Origin: Coprobacillus sp. CAG:698
GTDB taxonomy: Bacteria; Bacillota_I; Bacilli_A; ML615J-28; CAG-698
Assembly: GCA_000431235.1 (NCBI GenBank)
Contig: HF988732.1
Span: 1 to 64,000 of the forward strand
Direction: 5' to 3'
DNA: 64,000 nucleotides
Below, one piece after another: positions 24,166-33,456 of this stretch (positions are counted from its first letter, which is position 1; each line of letters begins with the position of its first letter). Both the position numbers and the translations under genes were made by a program. The notes beneath the pieces are model-generated. The model did no database searches, had not been told where the DNA came from, and saw only the letters and a list, made by a program, of their open reading frames with translations.

Positions 24166-25935
24166 ATGGATTACGAAACATTTTTAAATTCATATCGAAT
24201 TATCTATGAAGATTATACAACATACATAGAAAATGCAATTAGCAAAAATGTTTTGAAAGGCGACGAAATTGTTAGAGATTACCTTTCAGAAACTCAAGTT
24301 GGAAATTATTCTCTAAAATCATATAAAGCTAAAATAATCCGTAACGAACAAGAACATCATCAAAATGATCAAGATATAATCAAAAAAAGTTTACATGAAA
24401 AAAATGAATTATTTAAATTAATTGATTTATATTTTGATGATTATCAAAAAATAGATAAAACAAAATACGAATCACCAAACCGTTCAAAAGATTTAAAAAT
24501 TATTCTTCAAGACTTACGAAGAGAAAGACAAGATTTGATTGTTCAAAAGCAAACACTTGATAAAGAACTATCTTCTAAGAAGAAAGAATATGAAACCATT
24601 TGTAAGAATAAAGAAAAAAACACAAAGAGTAAAATTAAATCATTTAAAGGTGATTATGAATTAAAAGTACAAGAATTAAAACATATTACTAGTCAATCAT
24701 ATTTTGATAAAGAACAAAATTTACTTTCTGTTGACGATAGTAAGACTATCAAAATCATCAAGGATGAAATCATTGAAATTCGTAAAAAAAGATTATTACA
24801 AAAGAAAGAATTTGAACTTGACACATGCAAAGAAATAGATAGTGAATTAAATACATATATCGAGGAAACAGAACAGATAAAACTTGATTATTTGACTAGT
24901 CAAAATGAAATACAAAAAAAACTTAATGATATTGAAAATAGGCTAAAGCTTATTGACATTAGTATTAGTGAAAAAGGAAAAATATACGATTTAGAGCAAA
25001 GAAGAAAATATATTCAAGATTATTCTGAAAGTTTATACAAACTATCAGAAAATTTAAACCTTCATAATGCTTATCTAAAAAAATCATTTCCTAAGTATAC
25101 TTTTGAAGATAAAGCTTTTATCTTTGATGTGATTATTAATAATTATAATTATTTTCTATATATAGCTTTAGAAAATGATGAATTAGAAGATTTAATATAT
25201 TACATTAAAGAAATAATGACAGAAGTAAGATATGCTAAAGAAAAGTTTATTGAGCTTTATAGTAAAAATGAAATTTCTTCTTTGAAGAAAAAACAAGATC
25301 TATTAAAAGCCTTGGAAAACTACAAAGCAAATGAGGAACAACAAACCCAAGAATTTATCGATAACGTTATTACTTCAATCGAAAGATTCTATGATAACTT
25401 ATATAAACAAATTGATGAATACTATAGTGAATATTTCAAAGTCATGATGGATTTGTGTAATAAGATCATTACTGCATATCAAAAGGTAAAAGATATCACT
25501 GTTACAATGTTACCAACAGATTTATTTGTTGATTATACTGAATATGATTATGGTAATGTTTCATCATATGGGTATAAAAAACTTAATAATAAGTCAATGA
25601 TTGAATCTGGATTAGGTAATTCATTAGAGGAATATTATAATTCAAAGACAAAGAACATTGAGAAAATTCAAAAAGAACAAATCGAAAAAGCCAAAATAAA
25701 GCAAAAGGCGTTAGATAATTCTTTTTCTTTAGTAAATAAGAAAATAACATATTCTCGAAATCTGATTAATAAAGAATATAAACATAATGCTTATATCATA
25801 AAGAAGAATGCTAAGAAATATCCATTACTTTATAAAAAAAATATTAGTAAACGTAAGAAAGCCAATAAAAAAAGCACTAGACTAAGAGAATCTAATGCTA
25901 ATAAAAAGTATGAGTGGGCTTTAAAAATTTTATAA
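24166..25935 (+). CDS. Long coiled-coil protein downstream of ffh, function unknown
   Basis: The 589-residue product is almost entirely helical, with long heptad-like Lys/Glu-rich stretches (about 100-300 and 360-440) and a very basic C-terminus rich in Lys and Arg (about 520-589). There is no signal peptide, membrane helix or ATPase motif, so it is not an SMC protein. It starts nine bases after ffh without a clear ribosome binding site, which suggests coupling, and its stop abuts the ruvA stop with no base between. Cytoskeletal, nucleoid or RNA-binding roles are possible; none can be shown. Confidence 0.8.
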   Translation: MDYETFLNSYRIIYEDYTTYIENAISKNVLKGDEIVRDYLSETQVGNYSLKSYKAKIIRNEQEHHQNDQDIIKKSLHEKNELFKLIDLYFDDYQKIDKTKYESPNRSKDLKIILQDLRRERQDLIVQKQTLDKELSSKKKEYETICKNKEKNTKSKIKSFKGDYELKVQELKHITSQSYFDKEQNLLSVDDSKTIKIIKDEIIEIRKKRLLQKKEFELDTCKEIDSELNTYIEETEQIKLDYLTSQNEIQKKLNDIENRLKLIDISISEKGKIYDLEQRRKYIQDYSESLYKLSENLNLHNAYLKKSFPKYTFEDKAFIFDVIINNYNYFLYIALENDELEDLIYYIKEIMTEVRYAKEKFIELYSKNEISSLKKKQDLLKALENYKANEEQQTQEFIDNVITSIERFYDNLYKQIDEYYSEYFKVMMDLCNKIITAYQKVKDITVTMLPTDLFVDYTEYDYGNVSSYGYKKLNNKSMIESGLGNSLEEYYNSKTKNIEKIQKEQIEKAKIKQKALDNSFSLVNKKITYSRNLINKEYKHNAYIIKKNAKKYPLLYKKNISKRKKANKKSTRLRESNANKKYEWALKIL

Positions 25936-26499
25936 TTAATATAAGTTTTTGAGTCCAAGTTTAATTAGTTCACTGATAGAAAGATTTAAATTATTTTCTA
26001 AAATTGGAACTACTTTCTTAATCTCAGATGGTTTATATCCAAAATTCTTTAAGGCTTCAATTGTTTGTTCAACTTTTGGATCTACCTTAAGTGTTTCTTT
26101 GTTTTCAAAGTTTAATTTGCCATGCAAATCAAGAACAATTTGTTGACTTGCTTTCTGGCCAACACCTGGAAATCTTTGAAGATATTTGGTATTTCCAGAT
26201 TCGATGGCATCGATTATTTCTTGTGTGTCTCCACTTGCAAGGATAGTCAATGCTCCTTTTGGTCCTAAGCCTTTTACAGAAATGAGTTTAAAGAAAAAGT
26301 CTCTTTCTTTAGTTGTCTTGAAACCATAAAGATCGAAAATGTCTTCGCGCACATGAAGATAAGTGTAAATAGTTACATTTTCACCATTTGTAAATGAAAA
26401 TGGATTAGGTGTATATATTAAATATCCAATATTATTACATTCAATTGTAATGCATTTCGCATTAATGTCTGTGATTGTTCCTTTTATATAATTATACAT
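25936..26499 (-). CDS. ruvA: Holliday junction DNA helicase subunit RuvA
   Basis: A 187-residue protein. The N-terminal OB-fold domain (MYNYIKGTITDINAKCITIE) is followed by tandem helix-hairpin-helix motifs (LISVKGLGPKGALTIL, FPGVGQKASQQIVLDL) and the C-terminal domain III that contacts RuvB. It forms the tetramer that holds four-way junctions flat. It lies on the strand opposite to ruvB, transcribed away from it, unlike the usual ruvAB operon. Confidence 0.96.
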   Translation of the reverse strand: MYNYIKGTITDINAKCITIECNNIGYLIYTPNPFSFTNGENVTIYTYLHVREDIFDLYGFKTTKERDFFFKLISVKGLGPKGALTILASGDTQEIIDAIESGNTKYLQRFPGVGQKASQQIVLDLHGKLNFENKETLKVDPKVEQTIEALKNFGYKPSEIKKVVPILENNLNLSISELIKLGLKNLY

Positions 26500-26516
26500 T
26501 TTATCACCTCGTAGAA

Positions 26517-26545
26517 ATTATATCATAAAGGATGAGTAAAGTAAA
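26517..26545 (-). promoter_or_regulatory. Promoter of ruvA (- strand)
   Basis: Read on the - strand: TTTACT, 17 nt, then TATAAT preceded by TGA (extended -10). The transcript would start only a few bases before the GAGGTGA ribosome binding site. A matching ruvB promoter within the same 65-bp gap is weak (a TATCAT at 26521-26526). Confidence 0.6.
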
Positions 26546-26564
26546 CAAAAAAGGATAGATAAAA

Positions 26565-27551
26565 ATGGAAAACAATAAAGATGAATTAAAATACGAAGAA
26601 TATGAACAAAGTTTACGTCCGCAATATTTAAAAGAATATATTGGACAAAAAGATATCAAAGAAATGCTCAATGTTTATATTAAGACAGCTTTGCAAAGAG
26701 AAGAAACACTAGATCATGTATTATTATACGGCCCTCCAGGACTTGGAAAAACTACTTTAGCAGCAATAATTGCTAATGAGATGCATGCTAATTTCCATAG
26801 CGTAACTGCTCCTAGCATTGATAGAGTTGGCGAACTTGCGGCAATTCTTTCAAATCTTGAACCTGGTGATGTATTATTTATTGATGAAATACATAGATTA
26901 CCAAGAGTTGTTGAAGAAGTATTATATTCAGCAATGGAGGATTTTAAAATAAATGTTGTTGTTGGCAAAGACTCTACAGCAAATTCGATTCAAATAGATT
27001 TGCCGCCATTTACTTTAGTTGGGGCAACAACTCGCTGTGGAAGTATTTCTAGTCCTTTGAGAGATCGATTTGGAATTGTACATCAATTAAACTATTATAC
27101 AAATGAAGAATTAGAAGATATTGTGCAACGTACTTCAAAGATATTTAACTATGATATAAGTAGTGATAGCTCATTAGAAATTGCTAGAAGATCTCGAGGA
27201 ACACCTCGTATTGCTAATAGATTATTTAGAAGAGTGCGTGATTTTGCTCAATTCTATGACGAAGATAACAAAACTATTTCTCTTGATATTACAAAAATGG
27301 CATTAAAGAAATTAAATGTCGATGAAAGCGGATTAAATGAATTAGATTATAAATATTTATTAACATTAATAAAACGTTATAAAGGAGGCCCAGTAGGGTT
27401 AAATGCTTTAGCTGCTTCAATAGGTGAAGAGGTACTAACTCTTGAGGATGTGTGTGAACCTTATTTATTACAAGAAGGATATATTATAAGGTCTAATAGA
27501 GGAAGAGTAGCTACTGAAAAAGCATATAAGCATTTAGGAATTGAAAAATGA
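26565..27551 (+). CDS. ruvB: Holliday junction branch-migration ATPase RuvB
   Basis: A 328-residue AAA+ protein. Walker A is GPPGLGKTT (56-64) and Walker B is LFIDEIHRL; GATTRCGSISSPLRDRFG contains the sensor 1 region and the arginine finger. A C-terminal winged helix closes the protein. It drives branch migration as a hexamer with RuvA. The start follows AAAGGAT. It overlaps queA by four bases (ATGA). Confidence 0.97.
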   Translation: MENNKDELKYEEYEQSLRPQYLKEYIGQKDIKEMLNVYIKTALQREETLDHVLLYGPPGLGKTTLAAIIANEMHANFHSVTAPSIDRVGELAAILSNLEPGDVLFIDEIHRLPRVVEEVLYSAMEDFKINVVVGKDSTANSIQIDLPPFTLVGATTRCGSISSPLRDRFGIVHQLNYYTNEELEDIVQRTSKIFNYDISSDSSLEIARRSRGTPRIANRLFRRVRDFAQFYDEDNKTISLDITKMALKKLNVDESGLNELDYKYLLTLIKRYKGGPVGLNALAASIGEEVLTLEDVCEPYLLQEGYIIRSNRGRVATEKAYKHLGIEK

Positions 27552-28570
27552 AAGTAGAAGATTTTGATTACAATTTGCCTTTAGAGTTAATTGCTCAAAC
27601 ACCACTTAATAATCGTAGTGAATCAAAACTTATGGTTGTTGATAAAAAAACTGGTGCAATTAGTCATCATCATTTCTATGAAATATTAGATATGTTAACT
27701 GATAATGATGTTTTAGTGTTAAATGATACTAAAGTTTTACCTTCAAGAATATATGGTAAAAAAGTCGGAACCGATGCTCACATTGAAATGCTTTTATTAA
27801 AAGATTTAGGTGATGATGTATATGAAGTTCTCGCAAGACCTGGAAGAAGATTAAAAGTTGGAACTGTAGTTAATTTTGGTGACCTTTTTACAGGTACTAT
27901 TACTGAAAAGTTAGAAGATGGAATTTTTCATGTGAAGTTTACATATGAAGGAATTTTCTTAGAGCTTTTAGATAAATTAGGCGAAGTACCTTTACCACCA
28001 TATATTCATGAAAAACTAGAAGACAAAGATCGTTATCAAACAGTGTATGCAAAAAATATTGGAAGTGCTGCGGCTCCTACAGCTGGACTTCACTTCACAA
28101 AAGAACTTTTGGATAAATTAAAGGAAAAAGGAGTAACAATACTTTATGTTACTTTGCATATTGGTTTGGGTACATTTAGACCAGTACAAGTTGATGACGT
28201 TGAAAAACATCATATGCATACGGAAAAATATTTTATGAGCCAAGAAGTTGCTGAAAAGTTAAATGAGGCAAAGAAAAATCATAAAAGAATTATTAGTGTA
28301 GGCACCACTTCTACAAGAACTTTAGAATCAATATATACAAAATATAATACGTTTAAAGAAGTCAGTGAAGAAACAAATATATTTATATATCCAGGATACG
28401 AATTTAAAGCTGTTGATGGTTTGATAACTAATTTTCACTTGCCTAAATCAACTTTAATAATGCTTGTAAGTGCATTATGTTCAAGAGAAATCATTTTGAA
28501 TAGTTACGAAGAAGCAATCAAAAATGGGTATCGTTTCTTTTCATTTGGCGATGCTCAGTTTATAAGATAG
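27548..28570 (+). CDS. queA: S-adenosylmethionine:tRNA ribosyltransferase-isomerase QueA
   Basis: A 340-residue enzyme that transfers and isomerises the ribosyl group of SAM onto preQ1-tRNA to make epoxyqueuosine. Family signatures include DFDYNLPLELIAQTPL at the start, LNDTKVLPSRIYG, ARPGRRLK, HIGLGTFRPVQ and TNFHLPKSTLIMLVSA. It overlaps ruvB by four bases and is followed by tgt, the enzyme for the preceding step in queuosine synthesis. No preQ1 synthesis genes are in the window, so the base may be salvaged. Confidence 0.97.
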   Translation: MKVEDFDYNLPLELIAQTPLNNRSESKLMVVDKKTGAISHHHFYEILDMLTDNDVLVLNDTKVLPSRIYGKKVGTDAHIEMLLLKDLGDDVYEVLARPGRRLKVGTVVNFGDLFTGTITEKLEDGIFHVKFTYEGIFLELLDKLGEVPLPPYIHEKLEDKDRYQTVYAKNIGSAAAPTAGLHFTKELLDKLKEKGVTILYVTLHIGLGTFRPVQVDDVEKHHMHTEKYFMSQEVAEKLNEAKKNHKRIISVGTTSTRTLESIYTKYNTFKEVSEETNIFIYPGYEFKAVDGLITNFHLPKSTLIMLVSALCSREIILNSYEEAIKNGYRFFSFGDAQFIR

Positions 28571-28579
28571 GTGAATATA

Positions 28580-29713
28580 ATGGTTATTAAGTATGAATTA
28601 ATAAAAAAAGATAAACAAACAAATGCAAGACTAGGAAGAATTACAACTCCTCATGGAACATTTGAAACTCCTGTATTTATGGCAGTTGGAACCCAAGGAA
28701 CAGTAAAAACTCTGGTAAAAGAAGAATTACATGAAATTGGTTCACAAATTATTTTAGGCAATACATATCATCTTTGGTGTCAACCAGGTAATGATATTGT
28801 TAGAGAAGCTGGTGGACTTCATAAATTTATGAATTGGGATAGATCAATACTAACTGATTCTGGTGGATTTCAAGTTTTTAGTTTAGCAAAGCTTCGTGAC
28901 ATAACTGAAGAAGGAGTTACTTTTAAACATCATAAAAATGGATCAAAACTATTTTTATCTCCTGAAATATCAATGAAAATACAAAATGATTTAGGATCAG
29001 ATATTATGATGTGTTTTGATGAATGTCCTCCTTATCCAGCAACATACGAATATATGAAAAATTCTGTGGATAGAACAATAAGATGGGCCCATCGTTGCTT
29101 TGAGGCGCATACTCGCAAAGATGAACAAGGATTATTTGGAATAATACAAGGGGGAGAATATTTAGATATTCGTAAACATTGTGTTGATGAATTAACAAAA
29201 ATACCTTTTGATGGGTTCTCAGTTGGTGGATTAAGTGTTGGTGAAAGTAAAGAAATCCAGAATAATGTTCTTTCATATACAGTTCCATTATTACCAGAAG
29301 ACAAACCTCGATATTTGATGGGAGTTGGCTCGCCAGGAGCTATTCTTGATGCAGTTGAAAGAGGAATTGATATGTTCGATTGCGTGTTACCAACAAGAAT
29401 TGCTCGTCATGGCACAGCAATGACAAGTGAAGGAAGACTAATAATTAAAAATAAAGAATTTGAACGTGATTTCACACCACTTGATCATAAATGTGATTGT
29501 TACTGCTGTAAAAATTACACAAGGGCTTATCTAAGACATCTTCTTAAAGCAAATGAAATGTTAGCATATAGATTAATAAGCATTCATAATATAAGATTCT
29601 TAGTTAATTTGACTGAAGGAATCAGAGAAGCAATTAAAGAAGATAGGTTCTTAGAATTCAAACAAAAAGTATATGAAGAATATGGATTAAATGATAATGA
29701 CAAGGATTTCTAA
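28580..29713 (+). CDS. tgt: tRNA-guanine transglycosylase Tgt
   Basis: A 377-residue TIM-barrel enzyme that exchanges G34 of GUN-anticodon tRNAs for preQ1. LTDSGGFQVFSLAKL holds the general-base Asp, and MFDCVLPTRIARHG holds the nucleophilic Asp. The zinc site is C-x-C-x2-C in CDCYCCKN plus a downstream His. ATG at 28580 is used because AGGTGA at 28569-28574 serves it; an in-frame GTG at 28571 lies inside that site. It is the third gene of ruvB-queA-tgt. Confidence 0.97.
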   Translation: MVIKYELIKKDKQTNARLGRITTPHGTFETPVFMAVGTQGTVKTLVKEELHEIGSQIILGNTYHLWCQPGNDIVREAGGLHKFMNWDRSILTDSGGFQVFSLAKLRDITEEGVTFKHHKNGSKLFLSPEISMKIQNDLGSDIMMCFDECPPYPATYEYMKNSVDRTIRWAHRCFEAHTRKDEQGLFGIIQGGEYLDIRKHCVDELTKIPFDGFSVGGLSVGESKEIQNNVLSYTVPLLPEDKPRYLMGVGSPGAILDAVERGIDMFDCVLPTRIARHGTAMTSEGRLIIKNKEFERDFTPLDHKCDCYCCKNYTRAYLRHLLKANEMLAYRLISIHNIRFLVNLTEGIREAIKEDRFLEFKQKVYEEYGLNDNDKDF

Positions 29714-30575
29714 ATATATTTTATTATTAGTCATTTCGATTTTGCTTTCCATATCATTAGGATGTAATTTAAATATTTTTCGCGTTGAAACAGTAGAAAA
29801 CGATGGAAGTTTTACGTTAACTATTGATGAAGATGTGTTAAAATATTTGAATACTACTGATATACCTAATTATACATGTACGTTTGATGGAGTCCTTAAG
29901 AGCAGTAAATACCGTACTGGAGAATTTGAAATAGCATTTTATGATAATGATGATTTCTTTCTTTCAAGAATTATTGAAAATTTAATAAATGAGTATAAGG
30001 AAAAAAATCGTGTTTCGTTTAAATCAATTTCATCTGATAATGAGACTGAAAGTTGGATGAATAGAAAACAAGACGATGTAAATGAAAAAGAATATATAAA
30101 AATTAAAGACAATAAAATATATAATGAAATAGTTTATATTTCTTTAGAAAATGGTTTGCAATTATCTATCAATTATGCTCGTTTTTCTGATTTTGAAGGA
30201 AATACATATTACAGATGGCAAAAAACTGAAGGAATTCGCTTTGTTCTTCATTATCCATTAATGGTATATCATAATGAAGAACACGATCGCAACGAAGTTG
30301 TAGTTATGCCACTTCCTAATGGGGTAATATATTACTTTGATACAACAACTAAACAAATTGATGCATTATTAAAAAATGATAAGTACTTGAAAGAAGAATA
30401 TTATAAATTTGGTTATGTTAATTCATACGAAAAAGACTACGATAACATTGTCAATTATTACCTGACAGATGCTAAAGGCGTTAAAACTAGTGAAGGAATT
30501 GAATGTGAATTTATGAGCAATAAATTCCTTGTAACATTTGCAGAAGATAGTTTTAGCCTAAAACTAATAATTTAA
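29691..30575 (+). CDS. Predicted lipoprotein, function unknown
   Basis: The 294-residue product has a lipoprotein signal with lipobox SLGC and lipidated Cys25 if the first ATG is used (a second ATG is two codons later). The mature part is mostly beta with a GSFTLTIDEDVLKYL stretch and no recognised domain. It overlaps the last 23 bases of tgt, so it should be translated from the same mRNA. No link to queuosine is known. Its size and acidic, strand-rich makeup suit an extracytoplasmic binding or stability protein. Confidence 0.78.
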   Translation: MIMTRISKYILLLVISILLSISLGCNLNIFRVETVENDGSFTLTIDEDVLKYLNTTDIPNYTCTFDGVLKSSKYRTGEFEIAFYDNDDFFLSRIIENLINEYKEKNRVSFKSISSDNETESWMNRKQDDVNEKEYIKIKDNKIYNEIVYISLENGLQLSINYARFSDFEGNTYYRWQKTEGIRFVLHYPLMVYHNEEHDRNEVVVMPLPNGVIYYFDTTTKQIDALLKNDKYLKEEYYKFGYVNSYEKDYDNIVNYYLTDAKGVKTSEGIECEFMSNKFLVTFAEDSFSLKLII

Positions 30576-30588
30576 AAAGGAGATAACC

Positions 30589-31353
30589 ATGTATAAATTA
30601 CTATTCAAAGATCATAAGGTTGGTGTTGACCTTTGGTTAAGCAAAAAAAGTTTATTTGAAAGTTTTTTTGGTGATTTTTATGAATTCATAAAATCACATA
30701 ATGGAGAAGAAGACTTAAAAAAACATAGTATAAAGTCTTTAGATGATTTTTTGAAGTTTGCTGATTGGTATGCTGATGGAATGGAAAATTGCTATGGAAT
30801 GGGATTTGCTTTCCATAAATATTATCTAACAGTTATGGAAGGTGGTACGTTAGACGAACAACCTGAAAGTACTTTTATTGGTTATTGCTTTAAAAATGGT
30901 AAATACATAGATTTCTTAAATTTCTTGGTTACTTTCTTTGCTTGGTGGCGTAATGATGAAGGATGTACATGTTTTGATCCATACAACCATGCCGATGAAA
31001 GCTTTAATTCCAGTTGGGCATTGCTTGTTGATACATGCAAACTATTCTACTTTACTGCAGAAACTGTTTTTCACTGGCAATCATTTAGAGTTAAATATGC
31101 TCTAGATAATATACCAGGTGTTATTCTTTCAGAGTATAAAGAAAACTATGATGGAAAACTTCCTAAAATAAGAGTAGCAGGTTATCAATTTGATGGTTGG
31201 TTTGATGAAAAAGATATCCCTGCTGATAAAAGTAAAGAACAAGTTTTATTTGCTCATCTAACAAGAAAGGATACATATAATTACTGGGAAAAAGAAGAAA
31301 AAACTATAAAAAAGGTTTATGATCCAAATTATAAAAAAGTTGATCCCGCATAA
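30589..31353 (+). CDS. Unknown protein with C-terminal Flg_new-like repeat
   Basis: The 254-residue product is not recognised over its first 180 residues, which are rich in Phe, Tyr and Trp (FADWYADGMENCYGMGFAFH, FFAWWRNDEG). Near residues 185-215 a single repeat of the Listeria-Bacteroides type can be seen (KIRVAGYQFDGWFDEKD), as in the surface lipoproteins of this window. It has no signal peptide, so here the repeat appears in an apparently cytoplasmic protein. The start follows AAAGGAGA, 13 bases after the lipoprotein gene, and a strong terminator ends the operon. Confidence 0.75.
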   Translation: MYKLLFKDHKVGVDLWLSKKSLFESFFGDFYEFIKSHNGEEDLKKHSIKSLDDFLKFADWYADGMENCYGMGFAFHKYYLTVMEGGTLDEQPESTFIGYCFKNGKYIDFLNFLVTFFAWWRNDEGCTCFDPYNHADESFNSSWALLVDTCKLFYFTAETVFHWQSFRVKYALDNIPGVILSEYKENYDGKLPKIRVAGYQFDGWFDEKDIPADKSKEQVLFAHLTRKDTYNYWEKEEKTIKKVYDPNYKKVDPA

Positions 31354-31360
31354 AAATAAT

Positions 31361-31388
31361 AAACTAGACTTCGTGTCTAGTTTTTTTT
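31361..31388 (+). terminator. Terminator of the ruvB-queA-tgt operon
   Basis: A perfect 9-bp stem (AAACTAGAC at 31361-31369, GTCTAGTTT at 31375-31383) around TTCGT ends in an uninterrupted T-run. Confidence 0.9.
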
Positions 31389-31443
31389 GTTTTGTACAAA
31401 TTATAACATTTTTTGACATTTTGTAATAAATTAAAAAAAACCA

Positions 31444-31472
31444 TTTAAAAAAAAGACAATATGTGGTATAAT
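31444..31472 (+). promoter_or_regulatory. Promoter upstream of the 236-aa protein gene
   Basis: A perfect TATAAT (31467-31472) with an extended TGG, and a weak TTTAAA (31444-31449) at 17 nt. Confidence 0.6.
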
Positions 31473-31500
31473 TAATAGAATGTTTTTGTGGAGGCGTAAC

Positions 31501-32211
31501 ATGGAACGAATTAATAGACTTTTAAGTTTCTTAACAAAATATAATTTAGTTTCAATATTAAGTTTTGAAGAAAAAACATATAACTTAAAAGTGTTTTTTG
31601 TTCGCTTAGTTCCCAATGTTTCTTTTAGTGAACTTAGAGAAAAACTTGAAGAGTACTTATTAAATAGTAGTTTTGAATTCTCTAACTTTACAGATAAACA
31701 AATAACATTAATAGCTGATGATTTGTCAATACTTGAACTACATATATGTGATAGTATAACAATCGAGAATGCTAGAGGAAATGAAGCAAATATTTATAAT
31801 CCTCAAAAAATAGAATACGTACCCAATAACTATGAAAATATTGTTTGCACTATTAATAAGATGTTAATGTCTTTTGCTAGATATTTTGTATATTTACAAG
31901 ATAAGGAATTAATCACAGCATTCAATTATCTAGTAGAAGCTGATAATGAAATAATTAAGTTTTTAAGTAGTAGTCTTTTAAATCAAGATTATATTGGAAA
32001 ATTAGAATATTTATTTGACAAAATGTCTACAGAAAAAATTCAAGAATTTAAAAATTATCATGCCCTTTTATCAATTTCAAAGATTGTTGAAAGTAGTAAA
32101 ATGATGGTGTGGTTTATTAATGACTATATAATAAGCTTACCGATTTCAATAGCATCTTTAATAAACTTAGATTTTTATATAAATATAAAGAAACAAATTT
32201 TAGACTTGTAA
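31501..32211 (+). CDS. Unknown cytoplasmic protein
   Basis: The 236-residue product has no signal peptide or membrane helix and no motif I recognise. The first half alternates strands and helices (VSFSELREKLEEYLLNS, then TLIADDLSILELHI); the second half is mostly helical. ATG at 31501 is chosen because GGAGG lies at 31490-31494. An upstream in-frame ATG at 31480 is too close to the -10 element to be translated. A lipid-kinase homologue follows 31 bases later. Confidence 0.7.
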   Translation: MERINRLLSFLTKYNLVSILSFEEKTYNLKVFFVRLVPNVSFSELREKLEEYLLNSSFEFSNFTDKQITLIADDLSILELHICDSITIENARGNEANIYNPQKIEYVPNNYENIVCTINKMLMSFARYFVYLQDKELITAFNYLVEADNEIIKFLSSSLLNQDYIGKLEYLFDKMSTEKIQEFKNYHALLSISKIVESSKMMVWFINDYIISLPISIASLINLDFYINIKKQILDL

Positions 32212-32242
32212 GTATTAATATAACAAAGGAGACCAACTTCTA

Positions 32243-33151
32243 ATGAAACATATTATAATAATAAATCCTAAAGCAGGCGTAAATAACGAACCAGCTAAAA
32301 TAAAAGAAAATGTTGAAAAAAACTTTGTAGGACTTGAATATGAAATCTATTTTACAAAAGGTCCTAAAGATGCAACTAATTTTGTAAGAAATTACTTATC
32401 AAATAATAATGATGAAGTCAGATTTTATTCATGTGGTGGAGATGGAACATTAAATGAAATAGCAAATGGTATGATAGGATTCGATAATGCTCAACTTGCT
32501 TGTTATCCAATTGGTTCTGGAAATGATTTTATAAAATATTTTGGAAAAGTTGAAAGTTTTCTCGATTTTCAAGCCCTAATTAATGGTGATGTTGTTGTTA
32601 CAGATATTTTAAAGTTTAATGAAAGATATGTTGTTAATATTTTTAACGTTGGACTTGATGCTAATGTTGTTGTCTTTCAAAGAAAATTTAAAAAATTACC
32701 ACTAATTAGTGGTAAAGGTGCTTATAATTTAGGTGTTGTAGCTTCTTTATTACGCAAGATTTCTCATAAATGTAAAGTTAAAGTTGATGGTGAAGAATTA
32801 TACAATGGCAAAATGACATTGTGTGCTATTTGTAATGCCAAGTGTTATGGCGGTGGTTATTACTGTGCTCCTAAAGCAGTTGTTGATGATGGCTTAGTAG
32901 ATATATGCATGGTAAAGAAGGTTTCTCGTTTTACTTTTGCAAAGCTGGTAAAAGATTATAAAGCAGGAAAACACTTAGATAATCCTAAATTTAAGCCATA
33001 TATTTTATATAAACAAGGACGTGTTGTTGAGATGGAAATTGAAAAACCATTATACTATTCTATAGATGGCGAAACTGATAAAAGCAGTAGTATAAAAATT
33101 GAAGTTGTTCCTAAGGCACTACGCTTCGTTGTTCCTAAAATTGACAAATAA
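32243..33151 (+). CDS. Diacylglycerol kinase family (DagK/YegS/LCB5-type) lipid kinase
   Basis: A 302-residue protein. NPKAG near the start, the nucleotide-binding GGDGTLNE (65-72) and the GSGNDF motif mark the DAGK catalytic family. The C-terminal half (YYSIDGETDKSSSIKIEVVP) has the usual D-G-E turn. Members phosphorylate diacylglycerol or related lipids so that they re-enter phospholipid synthesis. It is followed directly by acyl carrier protein, another lipid gene. The start follows AAAGGAGA. Confidence 0.9.
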   Translation: MKHIIIINPKAGVNNEPAKIKENVEKNFVGLEYEIYFTKGPKDATNFVRNYLSNNNDEVRFYSCGGDGTLNEIANGMIGFDNAQLACYPIGSGNDFIKYFGKVESFLDFQALINGDVVVTDILKFNERYVVNIFNVGLDANVVVFQRKFKKLPLISGKGAYNLGVVASLLRKISHKCKVKVDGEELYNGKMTLCAICNAKCYGGGYYCAPKAVVDDGLVDICMVKKVSRFTFAKLVKDYKAGKHLDNPKFKPYILYKQGRVVEMEIEKPLYYSIDGETDKSSSIKIEVVPKALRFVVPKIDK

Positions 33152-33169
33152 GTTAAAGTATGATAAAAT
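33141..33169 (+). promoter_or_regulatory. acpP promoter inside the end of the lipid-kinase gene
   Basis: TTGACA (33141-33146), 17 nt and TAAAAT (33164-33169) with TGA before it. The -35 lies in the last codons of the upstream gene, so acpP can be made independently. Confidence 0.8.
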
Positions 33170-33189
33170 ATTAATGGAGGTTACAAATT

Positions 33190-33417
33190 ATGGTATTTGA
33201 AAAACTTAGACAAATGATAGCAAAAGAACTTAATGTTCCAGAAAGCAAAATAACTATGGATACACATTTTGTTGATGATTTAGGAGCTGATTCCCTAGAT
33301 GCAATTGAACTAGTAATGGCAATTGAATCTGAATTCGGAATTAGTGTTTCTGATGAAGAAGCTCAAACAATCCAAAGAGTTTCTGATATTGTTAAAATTA
33401 TAGAATCAAAAAAATAA
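33190..33417 (+). CDS. acpP: Acyl carrier protein
   Basis: A 75-residue acidic four-helix protein. The 4'-phosphopantetheine attachment site is Ser35 in DLGADSLDAIEL. It carries growing acyl chains for fatty acid synthesis. The start follows GGAGG. The terminator stem begins within its stop codon, and the next gene is only 39 bases further. Confidence 0.97.
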   Translation: MVFEKLRQMIAKELNVPESKITMDTHFVDDLGADSLDAIELVMAIESEFGISVSDEEAQTIQRVSDIVKIIESKK

Positions 33418-33434
33418 AGCCTTAGGGCTTTTTA
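33416..33434 (+). terminator. Terminator of acpP, possibly partial
   Basis: A short stem AAAGCC/GGGCTTT around TTA is followed by T. The lipoprotein gene 23 bases downstream has no resolved promoter of its own and may depend on readthrough. Confidence 0.7.
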
Positions 33435-33456
33435 TTATATATAAAGGAAAGTCAAA

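Noticed and set aside
26500..26564. LexA/SOS box between ruvA and ruvB
   Set aside because: No GAACN4GTTC-type site is present in the 65-bp gap.
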